From: Porphyromonadaceae bacterium UBA7332
Lineage (GTDB): Bacteria > Bacteroidota > Bacteroidia > Bacteroidales > UBA7332
Reading direction: 5' to 3'
Length of the DNA: 47,932 nt
Assembly: GCA_002471225.1 (NCBI GenBank)
Contig: DKPO01000007.1
Span: 634 to 48,565 of the forward strand
The translations under genes and the position numbers were made by a program. The notes under the pieces are model-generated. The model made no database searches. It was not told where the DNA came from and worked only from the letters and a program-made list of their open reading frames with translations. Positions 16,812 to 25,087 of this stretch are shown piece after piece; the stretch's first letter is position 1, and every line of letters starts with the position of its first letter.

Positions 16812-17993
16812 ATGAAAAAAATCAAAATTTCTTTACTTGGCAAAGTCGCGATTGCAATAGTTGCAGGAATAATTTTCGGTTATTTTTTGCCTATTCCTGT
16901 TGCTCGTATTTTTACTACAATAAACTCTTTGTTTGGTAATTTTCTATCCTTCACTATTCCTCTGATTATTGTAGGTCTTGTGACCCCTGCAATAGGAGAG
17001 TTAGGTAAAGGTGCCGGACGATTACTTGCTTTGACTGCCGTTATAGCTTATGGATCGACTATTTTTTCGGGATTCTTCACCTATGGGGTGAGTGATTTGG
17101 TATTTCCTAAACTCATCGTTGAAGGTAGTGGTATGCAAGCTTTATCAGACACCAGCGTTAAACTAACTCCTTACTTCGAAGTAATTATGCAACCTGTCAT
17201 GGGAGTAATGACAGCTTTAATCTTATCCTTCACAATCGGATTAGGATTAACTACTACAATGGGCAATACATTGAAGAAGGGGTTCATTGATTTCCGTGAA
17301 ATCATTACTTTAGTTATAGATAAGGTAATAATTCCGTTTTTACCGTTATATATATTCGGTATTTTTCTAGATATGACTATATCCGGACAAGTAGGGACAA
17401 TCATTACTACATTCATCAAAGTAATAGCTGTTATTTTTGTTTTGCATATTGTTTTGCTAGTCTTACAATATGTAATAGCCGGTATATTGAGCAAAAAAAA
17501 TCCGTTTAAACTTCTCCGGAATATGCTTCCGGCTTATGCTACTGCTCTGGGCACACAATCAAGCGCTGCAACAATACCTGTTACAATGGCACAGACAATA
17601 AAAAATGGGGTCCGTGAAAGTATTGCTGTATTTACAGTACCGCTTTGTGCGACCATCCATCTGTCAGGTAGTACAATGAAAATTGTAGCCTGTGCAATGG
17701 CTATCATGATTATGTCAGGTCATCCGATGACTTTCCCAACTATGGCAGGTTTTATTTTCATGCTTGGGATAACAATGGTTGCTGCTCCCGGTGTTCCCGG
17801 AGGAGCGATTATGGCAGCCTTAGGAGTTCTGCAATCTATGCTGGGCTTTGATGAGACACAGCAAGCACTGATGATTGCTCTCTATATAGCAATGGATAGT
17901 TTTGGAACGGCATGTAATGTTACCGGTGATGGAGCTATTTCTATAATTGTAGATAAAATTGCAGGAAAATTTAAACCTGCACAAACAAACTAA
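16812..17993 (+). CDS. Dicarboxylate/amino acid:cation symporter (DAACS/EAAT family)
   Basis: 393 residues with about eight membrane helices plus two re-entrant hairpins. Family signatures: the serine-rich first hairpin TQSSAATIPVT, the second hairpin AAPGVPGGAIMAALG and the last helix MDSFGTACNVTGDG. The helix-7 motif that is NMDGT in glutamate/aspartate transporters reads IHLSGSTMK here, a variant that I have seen associated with a bacterial subgroup; it bears on Na+ binding, so the coupling ion and substrate are uncertain. It likely imports an acidic amino acid, serine/threonine or a dicarboxylate. Single-gene unit. Confidence 0.9.
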   Translation: MKKIKISLLGKVAIAIVAGIIFGYFLPIPVARIFTTINSLFGNFLSFTIPLIIVGLVTPAIGELGKGAGRLLALTAVIAYGSTIFSGFFTYGVSDLVFPKLIVEGSGMQALSDTSVKLTPYFEVIMQPVMGVMTALILSFTIGLGLTTTMGNTLKKGFIDFREIITLVIDKVIIPFLPLYIFGIFLDMTISGQVGTIITTFIKVIAVIFVLHIVLLVLQYVIAGILSKKNPFKLLRNMLPAYATALGTQSSAATIPVTMAQTIKNGVRESIAVFTVPLCATIHLSGSTMKIVACAMAIMIMSGHPMTFPTMAGFIFMLGITMVAAPGVPGGAIMAALGVLQSMLGFDETQQALMIALYIAMDSFGTACNVTGDGAISIIVDKIAGKFKPAQTN

Positions 17994-18003
17994 TATTATT
18001 TAC

Positions 18004-18021
18004 ACTCACATTTTTGTGAGT
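18004..18021 (+). terminator. Small hairpin after the symporter gene
   Basis: ACTCACA (18004-18010) pairs with TGTGAGT (18015-18021) around TTTT, eleven bases beyond the stop codon. There is no T-run after it, so termination here is uncertain. Confidence 0.45.
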
Positions 18022-18058
18022 TGCAGAAGATATACAAACCTTGAGCTTGGTAATTAAT

Positions 18059-18156
18059 ATCAGAAATTAGATACGTATGTAATTGTTTTTTGATACCTAT
18101 CTAAAATTTATTTGATACCTATCAAAATATATTTAGATACGTATCTAAATTCTGAT
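18059..18156. repeat. Array of four GATAC(G/C)TATC palindromes at exact 22-bp spacing
   Basis: Half-site GATAC begins at 18070, 18092, 18114 and 18136, exactly 22 bases apart. The units read TTAGATACGTATGTAA, TTTGATACCTATCTAAA, TTTGATACCTATCAAAA and TTTAGATACGTATCTAAA. The outer two have a CG centre and the inner two a CC centre, so the array itself is symmetric, and the outer arms 18059-18078 and 18137-18156 are inverted repeats matching at 19 of 20 positions. It lies between two convergent genes. Two helical turns between sites suggests a protein bound repeatedly on one DNA face; a folded RNA is the alternative. Confidence 0.85.
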
Positions 18157-18195
18157 CGACTTACTTATAGCAAAAGATCGTACAAGAGGCATAAA

Positions 18196-18226
18196 AAAGG
18201 CAGTGAGGAAAATCCTCACTGCCTTT
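18196..18226 (-). terminator. Terminator of pfp
   Basis: A perfect 14-bp stem (18196-18209 with 18213-18226) with an AAA loop; on the minus strand it is followed by a run of six T residues. Confidence 0.93.
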
Positions 18227-18253
18227 AGTATTTGGTGTGTATGTGTATCTAAA

Positions 18254-19900
18254 TTACTTCGCTTGTTCCAAAGCCAAAGTTACAGTTGTTTGATCACAAA
18301 CTTCTGTAGGGCCAAAGTATTGGATAGGTCCTGGATAAACGAAAGCAGTTTCAATAGCCCATGTAGCACGGTTAGCTGCGAACGATTTGAATGGAGCGCC
18401 ATCCAAACGAACTAATGCTTTTTGAATAACCGGTTTCATTTCTCCGTGACGACGTTCCATGTTCATCATCATAGTTACAGGAACACCACCAGCAATCCAC
18501 TCTTCTGCAGGAGCAGTTAAGTTACGTACAGATGACATATAACCTGTTTTACCTTCACCGATCAACATTGCAGCGTTGAAACCTAAAGAGTAGCAATAGT
18601 CAGCATCAAAGTTAGATGGAGCAGCACAACGACCTTCGTAACCGAAGAAGTGTCCTAATGCAGCAAATTTACCATTGTAGCTACCTTCTTTTTTCATTTC
18701 AGCAAGACGTTTAGCAACCATCTCGATCAATAATTTCTCTGTTTCGATCAAAGAAACCTGAACATTACCGTGAGGGTCACGATCTAAAGTCAACTGACGA
18801 GCAACACCTTCCGGAAGAGAAGAGTAAACCTGAGCATTTTCTGCTGACAAGTTCTCGATAATGTAAGCACGTTGTTGGTTAGCAGGAATTGCTTTGAATG
18901 CTTCTTCGTGATGAGCTAGGTAATCATTCAATTCAGAGATTAATTTTTTCATTGCAGGGATGAATTCGATCAAACCTTCAGGAATTAAAACTGTACCGAA
19001 GTTGTTACCAGCAGCAGCACGAGCAGCTACAGTCTGAGCGATATAATCAACTACATCGTTCAAAGTCATTTGTTTTTCTTCAATTTCTTCAGAGATCAAA
19101 CAGATGTTTGGTTGAACTTGCAAAGCACATTCCAAAGCAATGTGAGAAGCAGAACGACCCATCAATTTGATGAAGTGCCAGTATTTACGAGCTGAGTTAC
19201 AGTCACGTTGGATATTACCGATAACTTCAGAGTAAACTTTACAAGCAGTATCAAAACCGAAAGAAGTTTCAATCATTTCGTTTTTCAAGTCACCATCAAT
19301 TGTTTTAGGACAACCGATAACCTGAACTCCTGAGTTATTTTGTTTGTAGTATTCAGCCAATACACAAGCATTTGTGTTAGAATCATCACCACCGATGATA
19401 ACCAATGCTTTAATATCTAGTTTTTTGATTACTTCAAGACCTTTATCGTATTGAGCAGTTTCTTCAAGTTTTGTACGACCTGAACCGATGATATCAAAAC
19501 CACCTGTATTACGATATTCGTCGATAATTTCAGCTGTAAGTTCAATATAGTTATGATCAACTAAACCACCAGGACCCATTAAGAATCCGTAAAGTTTAGA
19601 ATCAGCATTCATAGATTTCAATCCGTCAAATAGACCTGCGATTACGTTGTGACCGCCCGGAGCTTGACCACCTGAAAGAATTACACCTGCGTTAATAGCT
19701 GGGTATTCTCTTTTCTCATCACTTTCAACGAAAGTAAGAACAGGCATTCCGTATGTATTAGGAAATAATTTTGCAATTTCAGCTTGGTCCGCTACAGACT
19801 CTGTAGCTGCACCTTCTTGAATTTTAACAGCTCCTCTTAACGCTTTTGGCAACTTTGGTTGATAAGCTGCACGCGCAATTTGTAATGCACTCTTTTTCAT
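18254..19900 (-). CDS. pfp: Diphosphate-fructose-6-phosphate 1-phosphotransferase (PPi-PFK)
   Basis: 548 residues, the long PPi-dependent class. It interconverts fructose 6-phosphate and fructose 1,6-bisphosphate with pyrophosphate in place of ATP. The phosphodonor site GGDDSNTNA carries the GGDD pair that marks PPi use, and the catalytic PKTIDGDL has the lysine seen in PPi-PFKs; MGRSASHIALECAL and EGRCAAPSNFD complete the sugar-phosphate site. The codon bias is strong, suggesting high expression. It is monocistronic, with 311 bases to the next gene upstream. Confidence 0.96.
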   Translation of the reverse strand: MKKSALQIARAAYQPKLPKALRGAVKIQEGAATESVADQAEIAKLFPNTYGMPVLTFVESDEKREYPAINAGVILSGGQAPGGHNVIAGLFDGLKSMNADSKLYGFLMGPGGLVDHNYIELTAEIIDEYRNTGGFDIIGSGRTKLEETAQYDKGLEVIKKLDIKALVIIGGDDSNTNACVLAEYYKQNNSGVQVIGCPKTIDGDLKNEMIETSFGFDTACKVYSEVIGNIQRDCNSARKYWHFIKLMGRSASHIALECALQVQPNICLISEEIEEKQMTLNDVVDYIAQTVAARAAAGNNFGTVLIPEGLIEFIPAMKKLISELNDYLAHHEEAFKAIPANQQRAYIIENLSAENAQVYSSLPEGVARQLTLDRDPHGNVQVSLIETEKLLIEMVAKRLAEMKKEGSYNGKFAALGHFFGYEGRCAAPSNFDADYCYSLGFNAAMLIGEGKTGYMSSVRNLTAPAEEWIAGGVPVTMMMNMERRHGEMKPVIQKALVRLDGAPFKSFAANRATWAIETAFVYPGPIQYFGPTEVCDQTTVTLALEQAK

Positions 19901-20108
19901 TTTGAATTGAGTTATATTATTAAATTAGAAATGTGATATCTGTCTATTACAGTTATTTTTTCGAGCGCGAATTTCGCTTTATTTTTCCAATTTACCAAAT
20001 TGAAGAAGCTTTAATTGCTATTTATAATCGTTGATAAATGTAAGTTTTTATAATATTATCAGTATGATTTGCTATTAAAGTATGATTTTAGCATCATAAT
20101 GAAAGAGA

Positions 20109-20187
20109 AAAGGCTTGGAATCAAAACTATTGGCTCTTCATACATTACTATATGCAAGAATCCAATAATCTTTAATTCCAAACCTTT
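20109..20187 (-). terminator. Long imperfect hairpin downstream of the TonB-dependent protein
   Basis: AAAGG (20109-20113) and TTGGAAT (20115-20121) pair with ATTCCAA (20175-20181) and CCTTT (20183-20187); ATTGG and CCAAT form an inner helix. It lies 26 bases past the stop codon and leads into TTTTC on the minus strand, so it probably ends that transcript, but its 50-base interior is unusually large. The remainder of the 311-base gap (19901-20212) shows no gene. Confidence 0.6.
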
Positions 20188-20212
20188 AATATGTTAATAA
20201 TTAACAATCGAA

Positions 20213-22303
20213 TCAAAGAGTTAATTCTACACCCATCATTACAACTTGAGGGTCACGATTTCTTATTACTGTTTTTTCAAACGTATTAGTTCTGATAGTA
20301 GTCTTCTCTCCTATTGAATTAAAAATATCATTTACGGTAAGAATCAATGCTAATCTGTTGTTCCATAATTTTTGAGAAACAGATGCATTCATTCGGTAAC
20401 GACTAGCTATTTCTCCCTGGATTGTCATACGATCAGAGATATAATTTCCGTTTAATTGGATAAGTGTCGTATAAGTTGGTTTAAAATTCAGATTCGCCTG
20501 AAAACCGTATGTATCCGATTTCTTCTTTTTATCATATCCGATAGTACGCCCGTCAAGTGTATAGCCTCCCCAGTTACCTGCTATAAGCATATCGAACCAA
20601 CGAACTGGCGAGTAAGCCAAAGATAACTCCAGTCCGTAATTATTCATACTGGACAGATTGTCTTTTGTCACTTTATCAGACTCAATATATACATCTGTAA
20701 TTGCATTCTTTACATTCGTGTAATACAGAGCCGGCTGGATAGAGATTCGATCATATTTCCAGATATAGGATAAAGCAAACAGATCTGCTATCTCATTTTT
20801 CAAATATGGATTTCCAACAAATAAACGTGCCGGATCGGTATTGTTTATATAAGGAGATAATTCACTCAACTGAGGTCTGTTTGAACGTCTATTATAACTT
20901 GCCTGTATTCTGTTTCGCCCAAAATTATAACTTACGGCTGCTCTCGGGAAAAGATTCCATGAACAAACATTGTCGATATTCAGAACGGCAAGATCATGAT
21001 CGTATCTATAAGATCTGTTTTCATTTTCTAAACGCAGACCCAACTCAAACATAAAGGAATACATTTGCAGATATGCTTCACTGTAAAAAGAGTTTATATT
21101 ACGATCAATACCAAAACTATTACGCATAGAAGGTTTTTCAGGCTTCAAAAAGTCTTTTGAATTGATTGAAGATCCATTCTGAAAACGTCCGTTATATCCT
21201 GATACTGTTTTAATAGCCATAGGCGAGTATACCGAGCTTAACTGCTTGTTTAAATACACATGCTGCAACGATGTATTCCATTCCTGATAATACATAGATA
21301 TTGCAGAACTGTCTACAACCAACATCTCTGCCTTCGGCTTCCGTTCAAATAAATTACGCTCCAGATTCTCAGAATAGCGATAATTGATATTTCCGTTCAA
21401 GGAGTTAAGCGGAAAACGCTTAAATGTCCAATCAAACAGATAATTCAGATTAAATGTATTATAGCGCTGTTCGTTATTACGTGTGACTCTCGCTTGCGAA
21501 AGAGGTGTTGAATTTCCAATTTTATATTTATCATTTCGGATATTTCCTATACGATCATAAGAAGACAATAACATATCACCGTTAAACTGCATCTTCAGAT
21601 TCTCAGAAGGATGATAATCCAAACCTAATAACGAAGTATAGGTTTTCGGTCTTCCCATCGCATCATTATTCTGTTTCTCAATAGATTGTTTTTCGTGGTC
21701 TATCGTTGTATTCTTAAACTTTCTTTTTCGGTAATCTTTTCTCGCCGAAGCTCCGAATGTGAGTGATAATTTATTATTAATCGGCTGAGAAATAAACAAC
21801 TCTCCCCCTACACGACCTTTACTTCCTGCCTGAAAGGATGCAAAAATATCCTGAACGTCAAACATTTTAGAGTCAAATGTAACGATGTTTACAATGCCCG
21901 CACTTCCATCAGAAACGAATGCCGATGATGGATTACTTGTAACTTCAATTGTTCGTATCGATGATGCCGGAATTTGCAATAAGACATCCCCTCTGTTCTC
22001 TTGCAATAAACCTAAAGGTATCCCATTGACAAGAATAGTTACCTTATCGCTGTTTCTTAAAAAAATATTTCCTTCAATATCTGTATCTAATGATGGGATA
22101 TTAGATATGACATCATTAAAAGATAATTGTTTTGCGGTTAAAATATTCTGAGGAACTATACTTTTGCTATCTATACTAATTGTATGAGTCTTCGATTGTA
22201 TTATAGTTACCTCATCTAACGCACGACTAGACGATACCTTTAATGTATCCGGATAAGTTGTTCCTGCGGCTAATAGTCCGGCTAAAATAATCGGTTCAAG
22301 CAT
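20213..22303 (-). CDS. TonB-dependent receptor-like outer-membrane beta-barrel protein
   Basis: 696 residues. A short leader (about 1-18) precedes a plug domain: ALDEVTIIQSK, then KSIVPQNILTAKQLSFNDVISNIPSLD cut across several strands, VTILVNGIPLG and PASSIRTIEVTSNPSSAF. From about residue 150 the sequence alternates polar and hydrophobic residues with many aromatic ends, as in a 22-strand barrel, and ends VVMMGVELTL. It lacks the carboxypeptidase-D regulatory domain that precedes the plug in many Bacteroidota receptors, and there is no SusD partner next to it, so it is more like the single outer_membrane_beta-barrel family than a glycan uptake SusC. Its substrate is unknown. Confidence 0.87.
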   Translation of the reverse strand: MLEPIILAGLLAAGTTYPDTLKVSSSRALDEVTIIQSKTHTISIDSKSIVPQNILTAKQLSFNDVISNIPSLDTDIEGNIFLRNSDKVTILVNGIPLGLLQENRGDVLLQIPASSIRTIEVTSNPSSAFVSDGSAGIVNIVTFDSKMFDVQDIFASFQAGSKGRVGGELFISQPINNKLSLTFGASARKDYRKRKFKNTTIDHEKQSIEKQNNDAMGRPKTYTSLLGLDYHPSENLKMQFNGDMLLSSYDRIGNIRNDKYKIGNSTPLSQARVTRNNEQRYNTFNLNYLFDWTFKRFPLNSLNGNINYRYSENLERNLFERKPKAEMLVVDSSAISMYYQEWNTSLQHVYLNKQLSSVYSPMAIKTVSGYNGRFQNGSSINSKDFLKPEKPSMRNSFGIDRNINSFYSEAYLQMYSFMFELGLRLENENRSYRYDHDLAVLNIDNVCSWNLFPRAAVSYNFGRNRIQASYNRRSNRPQLSELSPYINNTDPARLFVGNPYLKNEIADLFALSYIWKYDRISIQPALYYTNVKNAITDVYIESDKVTKDNLSSMNNYGLELSLAYSPVRWFDMLIAGNWGGYTLDGRTIGYDKKKKSDTYGFQANLNFKPTYTTLIQLNGNYISDRMTIQGEIASRYRMNASVSQKLWNNRLALILTVNDIFNSIGEKTTIRTNTFEKTVIRNRDPQVVMMGVELTL

Positions 22304-22319
22304 ATTGTATGATTTAAGA

Positions 22320-22359
22320 AAAGCTGTTTACAACAATACAAGATTCAGTAAACAGCTTT
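22320..22359 (-). terminator. Terminator of trkH
   Basis: AAAGCTGTTTAC-type arms pair (22320-22331 with 22348-22359) around a 16-base loop, between trkH and the next minus-strand gene; on the minus strand the stem runs into TTTTC. It separates the TonB-dependent gene from the nspC-trkH unit. Confidence 0.8.
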
Positions 22360-22375
22360 AATTATATAAATAAAA

Positions 22376-23836
22376 TTACTCTCTCCAGAAAGATGGAGTT
22401 AAAATAGTCAATACAGTAAATAATTCTAAACGACCAACAAGCATTATAAATGATAAAAACCATTTAGCAAAAGGATGCAAGTTGGCAAAATTTCCGGAAG
22501 GTCCTGTTTCGCCCAATCCGGGACCGACATTACTAATACAAGTAATAACAGATCCGACAGATTCTTCAAATCCGGTTCCCAGTCCTGCGAGAATAAGAGA
22601 GCTGACCAATATAATCATCAGATAGATAAACATAAAAGCCAAAACCTTAGTCACCAATTCAAAAGGAACCACGACTTTATTAATACGCACAGGTAAAATT
22701 GCATTCGGGTGGACTTGTCTTTTAAACTCATTAACTGTGTTCTTTGTCAAAACCAAAACCCTTACCAGCTTCATCCCTCCACTGGTAGATCCTGCTGACC
22801 CGCCAGGTAACATAATCATCAGCATAAGTACCCAATAGAATGTTCCCCATGGAATAAAGTCTGCTGTTGCAAATCCGGTTGTTGTCAAAAGAGATACAAC
22901 CTGGAAAAGTGATGTTCTGAATGTAGATTCCACTCCGGACATAATACCGGAAGTCAAAAGTCCGATAGTTATCACTAAAGTACAAACCGTAATTACGGTA
23001 ATATAAAAGCGAAACTCTTCGTCCTTAAACATCTTCTTGGGTTTACCTTTCAGAAAGAAATAAACCAAGGTAAAGTTTGTCCCTGCAATAAACATAAATG
23101 CAGTAATGATATACTCTATATATGCCGATCCCCAATAAGCAATACTTGCTTGTTTTGTGGAGAAACCACCTGTAGCCATTGTTGTAAAAGCATGACAGAT
23201 AGAATCAAAGAAGCTCATTGGCCCAGCACATAAAAAGCCGGCACAAGCAATCGTTATAACAAGATACATCCCCCATAAACGTTTTGCCGTTTGATCAATC
23301 CGGGGACTTAATTTATCATGGGTCAAACCCGGAGCTTCGGAGTTAAATAATTGTACACCTCCGGCCACACCTAAACGAGGCAATAACGCTAAGGTAAAAA
23401 CAATGACCCCCATTCCTCCAAGCCATTGAATAATACTTCGCCAAAACAAAACGCCATGAGGAAGACTATCAATATCATTAAGAATACTGGCTCCTGTCGT
23501 CGTAAAGCCAGACATCGTTTCAAAGAATGCATCTGTAACCGATGGTATAGATTTACTCAGAATAAAAGGTAACATTCCAAAAAAAGATAATGCTATCCAT
23601 GAAAAAGAAACAATAAAGAATCCTTCTCTTCGATGTAAATCCTTGTCATGATCATAACAACTCCAAATCAAAAGTCCACCACAACACAATGTGAATAAAG
23701 TGGAGATAATAAATGGAATAAAGTCATGCTCCATGTATATGGCTGATACAAGAGTTGATATAAAAAGAAAAGCCGACTCAATTATTAGTAATATACCAAT
23801 AATATACCAGACAAACTTCCAATTAAAAGGTTTCAT
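22376..23836 (-). CDS. trkH: Trk-type potassium uptake protein TrkH
   Basis: 486 residues with ten or more membrane helices. TrkH is the pore subunit that moves K+ into the cell. The four selectivity-filter loops can be picked out in order: TTTGASIL, ATGGFST, TTTGFATAD and SNVGPGLGETGP. The usual partner TrkA, an NAD-binding gating ring, is not next to it and not elsewhere in the window. It starts 35 bases after nspC ends on the same strand and is followed by a hairpin terminator. Confidence 0.95.
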   Translation of the reverse strand: MKPFNWKFVWYIIGILLIIESAFLFISTLVSAIYMEHDFIPFIISTLFTLCCGGLLIWSCYDHDKDLHRREGFFIVSFSWIALSFFGMLPFILSKSIPSVTDAFFETMSGFTTTGASILNDIDSLPHGVLFWRSIIQWLGGMGVIVFTLALLPRLGVAGGVQLFNSEAPGLTHDKLSPRIDQTAKRLWGMYLVITIACAGFLCAGPMSFFDSICHAFTTMATGGFSTKQASIAYWGSAYIEYIITAFMFIAGTNFTLVYFFLKGKPKKMFKDEEFRFYITVITVCTLVITIGLLTSGIMSGVESTFRTSLFQVVSLLTTTGFATADFIPWGTFYWVLMLMIMLPGGSAGSTSGGMKLVRVLVLTKNTVNEFKRQVHPNAILPVRINKVVVPFELVTKVLAFMFIYLMIILVSSLILAGLGTGFEESVGSVITCISNVGPGLGETGPSGNFANLHPFAKWFLSFIMLVGRLELFTVLTILTPSFWRE

Positions 23837-23871
23837 AAAATGATGTATAAATTATAGCTTCTCATTAAAAA

Positions 23872-25014
23872 TCAACTCATTCGATTTTTATAGTCTTCAT
23901 AGCTAAATTCTTTATACATAGTTAATGTATTATCTTTAGTCCAAAGAGCAATAGATGGATGATGAATACCATTAAACATAGTTGTTTTAACGATTGTATA
24001 ATGAATCATATCTTCAAATATAACTCTATCGCCAATTTTTAACGGCTCATCAAAGGACCAGTCACCCATAAAATCTCCACTCAAACAGCTGTTACCACCC
24101 ATACGATAAGTCGGTTTTCCTTCGACCGGCTCATGATATGCCCCGCGAATGACGGGTTTATATGGCATCTCAAGACAATCCGGCATATGGCAGGCAAAAG
24201 AAACATCTAAGATAGCTGTTTTAATCCCCTTATTTTCTACAATATCCACTACTGTAGAAGCCAGCACACCTGTTTGCCATGCGAAAGCACTACCTGGCTC
24301 CATGATAATTTCCAGATGAGGATATTTTGATTTAAAGTTTTTCAAAACTCCTATCAGATGTTCAACATTATAACCTTTACGAGTCATTAAATGTCCTCCA
24401 CCCATATTTAACCATTTTGCCTGTTTCAACAATTTACCGAATCGTTTTTCAACCTGCAATAAGGTTTTCTCTAAATCAAACGAAGTTGATTCACAAAGTG
24501 TATGAAAATGTAAACCTTCAATTCCTTCAGGTAAGACATCTCCTATTTCAGAAGAAATGATACCCAGACGAGAGCCCGGAGCACATGGGTTATATAAATC
24601 TGTTTCAACCTCCGAATATTCAGGATTAATACGTAAACCACAAGATATGCGGTTACCATCTTCCTTAATCATATGTTTAAAGCGCTCCCATTGCGATAAT
24701 GAATTGAATGTTATATGACTACTATATTTCATCATTATCGGGAAATTTTCTTCCGTATATGCAGGAGAATAGGTATGGGCAGGAGATCCCATTTCTTCAA
24801 AAGCTAAACGAGCTTCATGAATTGAACTTGCAGTTGAGTACGGAATATATTCCCGAACTATCGGAAATGATTTCCACATTGCAAATGCTTTAAAAGCCAG
24901 AATAATATTTACGCCGGCACGTTCTTTAACGCTTTTAATTAACTCTAAATTACTTCTAAGCTTCTCTTCTTCCATCACATAACATGGAGAAGGAACTTCA
25001 TTGAAATCTATCAT
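23872..25014 (-). CDS. nspC: Carboxynorspermidine/carboxyspermidine decarboxylase NspC
   Basis: 380 residues, a fold-type III PLP enzyme like alanine racemase and DAP decarboxylase. It decarboxylates carboxy(nor)spermidine in the alternative polyamine route used by many Bacteroidota. The PLP lysine is K42 in LAFKAFAMW; HTLCEST, NMGGGHLMTR, EPGSAFAWQTG and CHMPDCLEMPYKP are family blocks, and the C-terminal GGNSCLSGDFMGDW provides the second-subunit cysteine. The carboxynorspermidine dehydrogenase that makes its substrate is not in this window. It sits between pcrA and trkH on one strand. Confidence 0.95.
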   Translation of the reverse strand: MIDFNEVPSPCYVMEEEKLRSNLELIKSVKERAGVNIILAFKAFAMWKSFPIVREYIPYSTASSIHEARLAFEEMGSPAHTYSPAYTEENFPIMMKYSSHITFNSLSQWERFKHMIKEDGNRISCGLRINPEYSEVETDLYNPCAPGSRLGIISSEIGDVLPEGIEGLHFHTLCESTSFDLEKTLLQVEKRFGKLLKQAKWLNMGGGHLMTRKGYNVEHLIGVLKNFKSKYPHLEIIMEPGSAFAWQTGVLASTVVDIVENKGIKTAILDVSFACHMPDCLEMPYKPVIRGAYHEPVEGKPTYRMGGNSCLSGDFMGDWSFDEPLKIGDRVIFEDMIHYTIVKTTMFNGIHHPSIALWTKDNTLTMYKEFSYEDYKNRMS

Positions 25015-25087
25015 TTCTATTTCTATAAAAGTGAATATAGGCTATAACAATTCAATGTCGGAACCTACCATAACTATCTATTATATT

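Noticed and set aside
18059..18156. CRISPR-like array
   Set aside because: Four units with a 22-bp period leave only a few bases between palindromes, with no unique spacers and no cas genes nearby.
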